64,000 bases of DNA. Source: an uncultured Bacteroidota bacterium (GTDB lineage Bacteria; Bacteroidota; Bacteroidia; Bacteroidales; P3). The position numbers and the translations under genes were made by a program. Location: assembly GCA_902776365.1 (NCBI GenBank), contig CACYPU010000010.1, positions 25,034 to 89,033 on the forward strand. Direction: 5' to 3'. The stretch's first letter is position 1. Each line of letters opens with the position of its first letter. This document shows positions 50,042-57,271 of the stretch, one piece after another. The notes beneath the pieces were generated by a model. It was not told the DNA's origin and did no database searches. It saw nothing but the letters and a program-made list of their open reading frames with translations.

Positions 50042-50602
50042 ATGAAGAAAAAGGAAGAGTTGCCCATGGTGGAAGGCTACGAGGCGGTGAAGACGACCAT
50101 CAGCATGATGACGGCCAATCTGCTTGCCATAGGCTTTCTTGTCGTGTTCGGTGCTTTGTGCTGGTGGGTGTTCGGAATGATTTGGGGTGGGGAAGAGTGG
50201 CGGTTTTCGTTCTGGTTGGTTGTCCTGCTGGTAGCGGGTATCGTGGTGCATGAACTCGTTCACGGTATCACTTGGCTGCTCCTCCTACGCAAAGGGTTCC
50301 GTCACCTCAGTTTCGGCTTCCTTCCAGGCGGTGTCTACTGCCATATCGATGTTCCGATGGTGAAGCGCGACTATGTCATCGGTGCGTTGATGCCTCTGTT
50401 TTTGGTGGGAGTTGTACCTCTTGTGGTGTCGTTTTTTGTTGGAAGTTATCTATGGTTGTTTTTGGGCATAATAATGGTGGTTTCAGCTCTTGGCGACATC
50501 ATGATTGTCTGGGCCATCCGCAAGGAACCCGCCGATGCGCTGATCTACGACCATCCCTCGGAAGCTGGCTGCTATGTCTACCATAAAACATTTCAGCCAT
50601 GA
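50042..50602 (+). CDS. DUF3267 membrane protein with HExxH motif
   Basis: 186 aa from the ATG at 50042 (MKKKEELPMVEGY). Four hydrophobic helices: about residues 24-48, 57-75, 115-135 and 140-160. The second ends in VVHELVHGITWLL, an HExxH motif typical of DUF3267 (a putative membrane zinc peptidase family). FGFLPGGVYCHIDVPM and GALMPLFLVGVVPL follow. Substrate unknown. The stop overlaps the next ATG (ATGA), so the two are coupled. Confidence 0.82.
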   Translation: MKKKEELPMVEGYEAVKTTISMMTANLLAIGFLVVFGALCWWVFGMIWGGEEWRFSFWLVVLLVAGIVVHELVHGITWLLLLRKGFRHLSFGFLPGGVYCHIDVPMVKRDYVIGALMPLFLVGVVPLVVSFFVGSYLWLFLGIIMVVSALGDIMIVWAIRKEPADALIYDHPSEAGCYVYHKTFQP

Positions 50603-51102
50603 TAGGACAACTGCAAGTATACGAAACCCTTGAGCGAATGGGCATCCCCTTCGACTACTACGAGCATCCTGAGGCGCCGACCATCGAGATTGCCGCCCAG
50701 TTCTACCGCGGTGAGGGGACGACGCTCTGCAAGAACCTTTTTTTCCGCAACCACAAGGGCAACCGCCACTACCTCGTCATCATGGACAGCCGCTTCCCCA
50801 TGGATATCCACGACATGGAACACCGCCTGCACCAGGGGAAGCTGAGTTTTGCAAGTCCTGAAAGGATGATGCGCTACCTCGGCGTGAAGCCTGGAAGTGT
50901 CTCGCTTTTCACGTTGGTTAATGATGCGAATCACGAGGTGACCCTCTTCGTTGACCGCAACCTTATGAACGCCGAAAAAGTGAGCTTCCACCCCAACGAC
51001 AACCGCGCCTCGCTGGTGATAACCAAGTCCGATATGTTGAAATTTATCGAACAAATCGGCAACCCCTACGAGATTGTTGATTTATATGACCCGAATTGTT
51101 GA
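50599..51102 (+). CDS. YbaK/ProX-type aminoacyl-tRNA deacylase domain protein
   Basis: 167 aa. The opening QVYETLERMGIPFDYYEHPEAPTIE, then CKNLFFRNHKGNRHYLVIMD, the conserved LSFASPERMMRYLGVKPGSVSLFTLVND and VTLFVDRNLMNAEKVSFHPNDN are typical of the PrdX/ProXp-ala group. Such proteins hydrolyse wrongly charged tRNA-Pro (Ala-tRNAPro). Ends 17 bp before the perfect parS site. Confidence 0.88.
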   Translation: MIGQLQVYETLERMGIPFDYYEHPEAPTIEIAAQFYRGEGTTLCKNLFFRNHKGNRHYLVIMDSRFPMDIHDMEHRLHQGKLSFASPERMMRYLGVKPGSVSLFTLVNDANHEVTLFVDRNLMNAEKVSFHPNDNRASLVITKSDMLKFIEQIGNPYEIVDLYDPNC

Positions 51103-51116
51103 TAACGTAGTAAAAT

Positions 51117-51138
51117 CGATGTTTCACGTGAAACATCG
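51117..51138. other. Perfect parS consensus site
   Basis: TGTTTCACGTGAAACA (51120-51135) matches the ParB binding consensus exactly and extends to a 22-bp palindrome with CGA/TCG on either side. Intergenic, 13 bp before the RluA-type gene and about 2.1 kb right of the candidate oriC. ParB spreads from such sites to load SMC and segregate origins. Confidence 0.85.
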
Positions 51139-51150
51139 AGTGAGTAGAAA

Positions 51151-52020
51151 ATGAAGAAAAACGAAATCATAGTTTCCGAGCCCAAAGAGTTGTTGGAATT
51201 TCTTTTCGAGGTGTTCCCCGAGACCTCGAAAAGCAAGGTCAAAGAGTTGCTGGCACACAATGTCTATGTCGACGGGCGCCGCACGTCGCAGTTCAATTTT
51301 CCGCTGCAGAAGGGGATGAAGGTGTCGATAGAGAAGGCCACTGGCAAGGACCGTCTGCGGCCGCGCGACCTCGACATCGTCTATGAGGACCAGCATCTCT
51401 TCGTGGTCAACAAGCACGAGGGGCTCCTCAGCTATAGTAAGAATCCCGCCGACAAGACTGTCATCACCGTCCTCAACCAGTACCTCGAAGCCTCGCACCA
51501 GCGTTGCCACGCCCATATCGTCCACCGCCTCGACCGCGACACTTCTGGCCTCATGGTCGTCAGCAAGAGCAAGGAAGTCAGCCAGAAATTCGAGGAGGAC
51601 TGGAAGGGCATCGTTTTCGACCGCCGCTATGTGGCTGTGGCTTGGGGCCACCTAGAGCAGAGTAGGGGAGAGGTGCGCTCGTGGTTCACCGACGGCGAAT
51701 ACTGCGTCCTCTCGTCACCCACCGACAATGGCGGCAAGCTGGCTGTGACACACTATGAAGTGAAGCAGCTCTCGCGCCGCTACAGCCTTGTGGAACTCAA
51801 GCTCGACACCGGCCGCCGCAACCAGATTCGCGTCCATCTGCGCGACCTGAAGCACCCCGTGGTGCACGACCCCATGTACGGCTACAAAGACGACGTATCA
51901 CCCATCAACCGCCTCTGTCTCCACGCCTTCCGTCTCTGTTTCACGCACCCTGTCACTGGCAAACGCCTCAAGTTTGAGACCCCTGTCCCTGCCAGTTTCT
52001 TAAAGTTGATGGAACTGTAA
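51151..52020 (+). CDS. RluA-family pseudouridine synthase
   Basis: 289 aa. N-terminal S4 RNA-binding domain (about residues 13-60: KSKVKELLAHNVYVDGRR, LQKGMKVSI). Catalytic domain with the RluA motif HRLDRDTSGLMVVSKSK, catalytic Asp in RLDRDTSG, then ELKLDTGRRNQIRVHL and HPVVHDPMYGY. It isomerises uridine to pseudouridine in rRNA or tRNA; the target cannot be decided between RluC/RluD-like members. Convergent with the small membrane gene at 52032. Confidence 0.92.
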   Translation: MKKNEIIVSEPKELLEFLFEVFPETSKSKVKELLAHNVYVDGRRTSQFNFPLQKGMKVSIEKATGKDRLRPRDLDIVYEDQHLFVVNKHEGLLSYSKNPADKTVITVLNQYLEASHQRCHAHIVHRLDRDTSGLMVVSKSKEVSQKFEEDWKGIVFDRRYVAVAWGHLEQSRGEVRSWFTDGEYCVLSSPTDNGGKLAVTHYEVKQLSRRYSLVELKLDTGRRNQIRVHLRDLKHPVVHDPMYGYKDDVSPINRLCLHAFRLCFTHPVTGKRLKFETPVPASFLKLMEL

Positions 52021-52031
52021 CCCTGACGCTA

Positions 52032-52457
52032 TCAGGCGTAGGAATGTTCCTTGTTGTACCGCTCCGCGATACGGCTGATGCGGCCCGCGTTGACACCCTT
52101 CACTGCGTAGCCGGCGGGTAGCATAATGTTGCCCACCATGAAGATAATCAGGCCCAGCATGTAAAAGAACAAAAAGCCCATTTCGGAATGGATAGCTATG
52201 GGAATGCTCAGGAAGAGGAGCAGCAATCCGACAAAGAAGGTAATCCACCCCCAGACAATCAGATTCCTTCCCACGCGGTATGCGCGTTGAGCCGACTGGA
52301 GGCTGTGGTAGGCATCGTCACCCAGCATGTTCATGAGGCTCGTGCGATCTATCTTGCGGCCGTCGTTGTTGACGATATGGCCGGCATCGCGAAAGATTTT
52401 CTCACCCGTGCTGATGTTGTTATAGGCCGAATTGGCATAGATTGTTACGTCTTCCAT
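52032..52457 (-). CDS. Two-helix membrane protein, unknown
   Basis: 141 aa from the ATG at 52457 (MEDVTIYANSAYNN). A soluble N-terminal part (GEKIFRDAGHIVNNDGRKIDR), then two transmembrane helices (LIVWGWITFFVGLLLLFLSIPI; GFLFFYMLGLIIFMVGNIMLPA) and a short basic tail. No recognised family. It is the only leftward gene to the right of the candidate origin. Confidence 0.7.
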   Translation of the reverse strand: MEDVTIYANSAYNNISTGEKIFRDAGHIVNNDGRKIDRTSLMNMLGDDAYHSLQSAQRAYRVGRNLIVWGWITFFVGLLLLFLSIPIAIHSEMGFLFFYMLGLIIFMVGNIMLPAGYAVKGVNAGRISRIAERYNKEHSYA

Positions 52458-52586
52458 GGTATCTTTTTTATGTTTATTTTCGATGTTGAAATCAGGATGC
52501 AAAAATACGCTTTTTTTTTCATTCGCAACAAAAAATATTTTTACAATCGCGCAATATTATCATTTATTCAGCGTTAAAATTTTGTT

Positions 52587-53195
52587 ATGCTTAAAAAGGC
52601 GACCTTCATCACAGCACTGCTAATGCTCTGCCTTAGCCTCTCGGCACAACGGAAGGAGGTGGTGGAGAGCGACACGTCACGGTGGGACTTCCACCTGTCG
52701 ACGGGTGTCACCGTAGGCAGTGGCTGGGGCAAGACCGACGCATTGATGTGGACGGCTCCGCGTGTGGAGTACCGTATCAGCGACCGCCTGACGATTCGCG
52801 GCGGTTTTGCCATGGTGGGTTCCCTGCTGCCGGGTTATGAGTTGCAGATGCCTGTACGGAGTTATGCTCCGCGCAAGCATGGGACGCGCATGCTGGCAGG
52901 CTTTGCCTCGGCGCGTTACCGGGTGAACGACCGGCTGAGCATCTGGGCGTCGCTGCAGCATGTGGGAGGCTGGCGCGAGCCGCTGTGGACGCCACAAGGC
53001 GAGGCTTTCAATGTGGGCCTCACAGCATTCAGCGGAGGCTTTGCCTACGAGCTGAGCGACCAATCGTTCTTCGAGATGCACTTCCACATCGTACACGACC
53101 ATTACGGAAACAGCGCCCTTGGGTTGCTGGGTCACCCCTACTACGGATGGGGAGTCCCCAGCTGGGAACTCTATCACGGCTCCTGGCCTTTTTAA
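52587..53195 (+). CDS. Exported outer-membrane-like beta protein
   Basis: 202 aa with signal peptide (MLKKATFITALLMLCLSLSAQ). The mature part has alternating polar/aromatic strands (FHLSTGVTVGSGWGKTDALMW, VEYRISDRLTIRGGFAMVG, ARYRVNDRLSIWASLQHVGG, GGFAYELSDQSFFEMHFHIV), as in small outer-membrane beta barrels. The C terminus ends in WPF, an aromatic ending common in barrels. No family name assigned. Confidence 0.72.
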   Translation: MLKKATFITALLMLCLSLSAQRKEVVESDTSRWDFHLSTGVTVGSGWGKTDALMWTAPRVEYRISDRLTIRGGFAMVGSLLPGYELQMPVRSYAPRKHGTRMLAGFASARYRVNDRLSIWASLQHVGGWREPLWTPQGEAFNVGLTAFSGGFAYELSDQSFFEMHFHIVHDHYGNSALGLLGHPYYGWGVPSWELYHGSWPF

Positions 53196-53228
53196 ATTGA
53201 AAATTGAGAATTGAAAACAGAGAATTGA
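53194..53228 (+). repeat. AAATTGA heptad repeat in front of the DUF4290 gene
   Basis: AAATTGA, AAATTGA, GAATTGA, AAACAGA, GAATTGA: 7-nt periodic, ending 3 nt before the GTG start. Complement of the CAATTTT family at 4354 and 60434. Confidence 0.8.
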
Positions 53229-53230
53229 AC

Positions 53231-53848
53231 GTGGAATACAATACACAACGAGAAACACTAAAAATTAACGACTATGGGCGTAATGTCTGCAAGATGATAG
53301 ATTACGCCAAAACCATCGAGGACCGCGACGAGCGCACCCAGATGGCCAACCTCATTATCGATGCCATGGCCTTGGTGAACCCCAAGGTGAAGGAGCGCAC
53401 CGACTACCGCCGCATTCTGTGGGACCATTTGATGATTATGGCCGACTTCGACTTGGATGTGGATTGTCCATATCCCATCGACCGTGAGGAGACCGAAGCC
53501 CTCAAGCCTCAGCCTATAAAGTATAGCGATAGTGCCATCCGCTACCGCCACTATGGCCGTGCGTTGGAGGACATGATCCGTGCCGTCGCCGAGATGCCCG
53601 AGGGCGAGGAGAAGAGCGTGCTGGCGCAGCAGATAGCCCATACCATGAAGCGGCAGTACCTGCAGTGGAACCGCGATTCGGTGGACGACGACCTCATCCG
53701 CGAGCAGCTCGCCGAAATCAGCGGTGGCCGCATCACCTTGCCGCCCGATTTCCAGTTCCGAGATTCGAAAATCTACATCGATGCCATGGCTGCCGTCGCC
53801 GCCAAAAAGGAGAGCAACGCCAAGAAAAAGAAAAAGAAGAAAAAATGA
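53231..53848 (+). CDS. DUF4290 protein
   Basis: 205 aa from GTG at 53231, chosen because VEYNTQRETLKINDYGRNV fits the normal DUF4290 start and the upstream codons are repeat DNA. Conserved blocks: MANLIIDAMALVNP, RILWDHLMIMADFDLDVDCPYP, YRHYGRALEDMIRAVAEM, and DSKIYIDAMAA at the C terminus, then a poly-Lys tail. Cytoplasmic Bacteroidota protein of unknown role. Its TGA overlaps the murA ATG (ATGA), so it is coupled to murA. Confidence 0.85.
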   Translation: MEYNTQRETLKINDYGRNVCKMIDYAKTIEDRDERTQMANLIIDAMALVNPKVKERTDYRRILWDHLMIMADFDLDVDCPYPIDREETEALKPQPIKYSDSAIRYRHYGRALEDMIRAVAEMPEGEEKSVLAQQIAHTMKRQYLQWNRDSVDDDLIREQLAEISGGRITLPPDFQFRDSKIYIDAMAAVAAKKESNAKKKKKKKK

Positions 53849-55167
53849 GTAGTTTTGAAATCATAGGAGGCCACAAGCTGAGAGGCGAGATAGTGCCGCA
53901 GGGTGCCAAAAATGAGGCCTTGCAGGTGCTCTGTGCCGTGCTGCTGACCTCCGAGAAGGTGCGCATCGAGCATGTGCCCGATATCCGCGACGTGAACAAG
54001 CTCATCGACCTGCTGAAGCTCCTCGGCGTCAATGTGCGCGAGGATGTGCCGTCGGCCTGTGAGAGCGGCCGCACCTTCGAGTTCCAGGCCAACCAGGTGA
54101 ACCTCGAGGTGCTGCAGAGCCCGCAGTTCCGCGAGCAGGCCGGTGCCCTCCGGGGCAGCATCATGCTTGTAGGACCTCTGCTGTCGCGTTTCGGCCAGGC
54201 CGTGGTGCCGCAGCCCGGTGGTGACAAAATCGGCCGCCGCCGCCTCGACACCCACTTCATCGGTATGGAGCGCCTCGGCGCCGAGGTGGAGTACAAGCGC
54301 GGCGCCTACCTGGTGACCGCCAAGAAGAAGCTCAAAGGCTGCTACATGCTCCTCGACGAAGCTTCCGTCACCGGTACCGCCAACATCATCATGACTGCCG
54401 TCCTCGCCCGTGGCACCACCACCATCATGAATGCCGCCTGCGAACCTTATGTTTACCAGCTCTGTAATATGCTCAACAGCATGGGCGCCCGAATCAGCGG
54501 CGTGGGGAGCAACCTGCTCACCATCCGTGGCGTCAAGGAACTCCAGGGATGCACCCACCGTCTGTTGCCCGACATGATTGAGGTAGGGTCGTTCATCGGC
54601 ATGGCCGCCATGACGCAGGGCGACATCACTATTAAGAACGCGCAGGTGCAGCATCTGGGCCTCATCCCGCAGGTGTTCCGTCGGCTGGGCATCGAGGTGT
54701 GGCAGAAAGGCGACGACCTCTATGTACCCACACAGGAGCACTATGAGATTGAGCGCTTCATGGACGGCTCCATCATGACCGTCGCCGACGCCCCGTGGCC
54801 GGGATTCACGCCCGACCTCATCTCCATCGCCCTGGTGGTGGCCACCCAGGCCCGAGGCAGCGTGCTGATTCACCAGAAGATGTTCGAGAGCCGTCTGTTC
54901 TTCGTCGACAAGCTCATCGATATGGGAGCCCAGATTATCCTCTGCGACCCCCATCGTGCCACTGTCATCGGCCTCGACCGCGAGCACAAGCTGCGCGGCG
55001 TGCGCATGACCTCGCCCGACATCCGTGCTGGCGTGGCGTTGCTCATCGCCGCCCTCAGCGCCGAAGGCAAGAGCCGTATCGACAACATCGAACAGATAGA
55101 CCGTGGCTATCAGTTCATCGACAAGCGCCTGGCCAAGCTGGGCGCCGAAATACGCCGCGTAGACTAA
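53845..55167 (+). CDS. murA: UDP-N-acetylglucosamine 1-carboxyvinyltransferase, Asp-type
   Basis: 440 aa from the ATG at 53845. MurA adds enolpyruvate from PEP to UDP-GlcNAc, the first step of peptidoglycan synthesis. Seen: LRGEIVPQGAKNEALQVLCAVLLT (catalytic Lys-Asn), RGSIMLVGPLLSRFGQAVVPQPGG, EASVTGTANIIM, DMIEVGSFIGMAAM, and the final LLIAALSAEGKSRIDNIEQIDRGY. The catalytic loop reads PGGDKIGRR: the usual fosfomycin-reactive Cys is Asp. This is known in some other lineages and predicts intrinsic fosfomycin resistance. Confidence 0.96.
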   Translation: MSSFEIIGGHKLRGEIVPQGAKNEALQVLCAVLLTSEKVRIEHVPDIRDVNKLIDLLKLLGVNVREDVPSACESGRTFEFQANQVNLEVLQSPQFREQAGALRGSIMLVGPLLSRFGQAVVPQPGGDKIGRRRLDTHFIGMERLGAEVEYKRGAYLVTAKKKLKGCYMLLDEASVTGTANIIMTAVLARGTTTIMNAACEPYVYQLCNMLNSMGARISGVGSNLLTIRGVKELQGCTHRLLPDMIEVGSFIGMAAMTQGDITIKNAQVQHLGLIPQVFRRLGIEVWQKGDDLYVPTQEHYEIERFMDGSIMTVADAPWPGFTPDLISIALVVATQARGSVLIHQKMFESRLFFVDKLIDMGAQIILCDPHRATVIGLDREHKLRGVRMTSPDIRAGVALLIAALSAEGKSRIDNIEQIDRGYQFIDKRLAKLGAEIRRVD

Positions 55168-55184
55168 AAAACAGGACGAAAAAA

Positions 55185-55922
55185 ATGTTTAGTTTTTTCA
55201 AGAGAAAACTTTCGCCGCGACCCATCTTCGAAGCTTTGGGTACCGATATGCACTGCCATTTGATTCCGCAGGTCGACGATGGGTCGAAATGCATCGAGGA
55301 GAGTGTCGAGTGTCTCAACACACTGAAAGCCGTGGGTTATAATAAGGTAATCGTTACCCCCCATTTCCAGCATCCCCGTTTTGACAACGACGAAGAGGAT
55401 ATCCGCCGTCGCTACGAGGACCTGAAGCATCACGCACGCAAAGCCGGCGTGGAGATTGAGATGGCCGGTATCGGTGGAGAGTACCGCATCGACAGCGGCT
55501 TCAAGAACCGCTTGGAGAACCCCCGCTTCCTGCAGGTGGCTGACAAGTATGTGCTGGTTGAATTCTCGCTGCACCAGCAGATGATGGGCTGCGACGAGAT
55601 GATTTTCGACCTGCAGATGAAGGGCTACGACATCATCCTGGCGCACCCCGAGCGCTACCCTTACCTCAACATCATGGGCAGCCGCATGGAGCAGCTGAAG
55701 AACCAAGGTGTATACTTCCAAATCAACGCCCTCTCGCTGGGAGGCTTCTATGGCGACGAGCCCAAGCGCCGCGCCTATCAGATGCTCGAGCGCGGATGGG
55801 TGGAATTCATGGGCACCGACACCCACAACACCCTGTATGCCCAGGCCCTCGTCGAACTCAGCAACGACCGCAAGGTCGAGAAAATGCTCAACAAATACGA
55901 ATTTTTAAACAAGACCCTATGA
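55185..55922 (+). CDS. PHP-type protein-tyrosine phosphatase (CpsB/YwqE-like)
   Basis: 245 aa from the ATG at 55185. Metal-binding motifs: DMHCHLIPQVDDGS near residue 22, VTPHFQHP, GGEYRIDS, ILAHPERYPYL and GTDTHN near the C terminus. These are the PHP-domain ligands of the CpsB/CapC/YwqE family that dephosphorylates tyrosine kinases controlling capsule and exopolysaccharide export. No kinase gene is adjacent. Its TGA overlaps the purB start (ATGA). Confidence 0.88.
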   Translation: MFSFFKRKLSPRPIFEALGTDMHCHLIPQVDDGSKCIEESVECLNTLKAVGYNKVIVTPHFQHPRFDNDEEDIRRRYEDLKHHARKAGVEIEMAGIGGEYRIDSGFKNRLENPRFLQVADKYVLVEFSLHQQMMGCDEMIFDLQMKGYDIILAHPERYPYLNIMGSRMEQLKNQGVYFQINALSLGGFYGDEPKRRAYQMLERGWVEFMGTDTHNTLYAQALVELSNDRKVEKMLNKYEFLNKTL

Positions 55923-57268
55923 ATAGTCTCAATGCCGTTTCGCCCATCGACGGGCGCTATCGTTCCAAATGCGAGCCCCTGGCCAAGTATTTCTCCGAAG
56001 GGGCGCTGATAAAATACCGTGTCCGCGTGGAGGTGGAGTATTTCATCGCCCTCGCCGACCGCCTCAAGGCGTTGCGTCCTCAGCTGGCCGGCGTGGCCGC
56101 CAAGGCTGAGGCTTTGCGCGACATTTACCGTAACTTCACCGACACCGACGCCCAGGCCATCAAGGACATCGAGAAGGTGACCAACCATGATGTCAAGGCT
56201 GTGGAGTATTTCCTCAAGGGGAAGTTCGACGAGATGGGCCTCGCTGACCTCAAGGAGTTCATCCATTTCGGCCTCACCTCGCAGGACATCAACAACACCT
56301 CTGTGCCCCTCTCCATGAAGGAATGCCACGACGAGGTGCTGCTGCCCGCCTACAAGAAGATTCTCGCCCTCCTCGACGAGCGTGCCGGGGAGTGGAAGGA
56401 TATCCCCATGCTGGCCCACACCCACGGCCAGCCCGCGTCGCCCACCACGCTGGGCAAGGAATGGGGCGTCTTTGCCTATCGCCTGCGCCGTCAGCTCGAC
56501 GAGCTCGAGCGCATCCCCTTCACCGCCAAATTCGGCGGCGCCACGGGCAACTTCAACGCCCACCTGGCGGCCTTCCCCGAGGTCGACTGGCGCGCCTTCG
56601 GCAACGACTTCGTGAGCCATCACCTCGGCCTCGAGCGCCAGCAGCTCACCACCCAGATTGAGAACTACGACATGATGGCCGCCTGGTTCGACGCCTGCAA
56701 GCGCATCAACGTCATCCTCATCGACCTCTGCCGCGACGTGTGGACCTATGTCTCCATGGAATACTTCAAGCAGAAAATCAAAGCCGGCGAGGTGGGTTCC
56801 AGCGCCATGCCCCATAAGGTCAACCCCATCGACTTCGAAAACGCCGAAGGCAACCTGGGCCTGGCCAATGCCATCTTCGAGCACCTGAGCCACAAGCTGC
56901 CCGTCTCGCGTATGCAGCGCGACCTCACGGACTCCACCGTCAGCCGCAATATCGGCGTCCCCATCGCCCACACCCTGATTTCCGTCGCCTCGCTGGAGAA
57001 AGGCCTCGGCAAGTTGCTCCTCAACGAGCAGGCTCTCTACCGCGACCTGGAGAACAACTGGGCCGTCGTGGCCGAAGCCATCCAGACCATCCTCCGCTCC
57101 GTGGGCTACCCCAACCCCTATGAGGCCCTCAAGCAGCTCACACGCACCAACGAGAAGGTCACCTCCGAGACCATCGCCGCCTTCGTCGAGACCCTCGACG
57201 TGGCACCCGATGTCAAGGAGCGCCTCAAGAAGCTCACCCCGCACAACTATATCGGATACTCTCTTTAA
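55919..57268 (+). CDS. purB: Adenylosuccinate lyase
   Basis: 449 aa. PurB cleaves SAICAR and adenylosuccinate, releasing fumarate, in purine synthesis. Seen: NAVSPIDGRYRSKCEPL, HFGLTSQDINNTSVPLSMKE, AHTHGQPASPTTLGKE, the signature loop GSSAMPHKVNPIDFENAEGNLG, and SRMQRDLTDSTVSRNIG. Matches the longer E. coli-like branch of the family. Coupled to the phosphatase gene upstream and followed 3 bp later by the ABC exporter. Confidence 0.97.
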   Translation: MNSLNAVSPIDGRYRSKCEPLAKYFSEGALIKYRVRVEVEYFIALADRLKALRPQLAGVAAKAEALRDIYRNFTDTDAQAIKDIEKVTNHDVKAVEYFLKGKFDEMGLADLKEFIHFGLTSQDINNTSVPLSMKECHDEVLLPAYKKILALLDERAGEWKDIPMLAHTHGQPASPTTLGKEWGVFAYRLRRQLDELERIPFTAKFGGATGNFNAHLAAFPEVDWRAFGNDFVSHHLGLERQQLTTQIENYDMMAAWFDACKRINVILIDLCRDVWTYVSMEYFKQKIKAGEVGSSAMPHKVNPIDFENAEGNLGLANAIFEHLSHKLPVSRMQRDLTDSTVSRNIGVPIAHTLISVASLEKGLGKLLLNEQALYRDLENNWAVVAEAIQTILRSVGYPNPYEALKQLTRTNEKVTSETIAAFVETLDVAPDVKERLKKLTPHNYIGYSL

Positions 57269-57271
57269 CCC

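Noticed and set aside
50042-50602. Site-2 protease family assignment from HExxH in a membrane helix
   Set aside because: The second conserved motif (LDG/NPDG) of site-2 proteases is missing; DUF3267 fits better.
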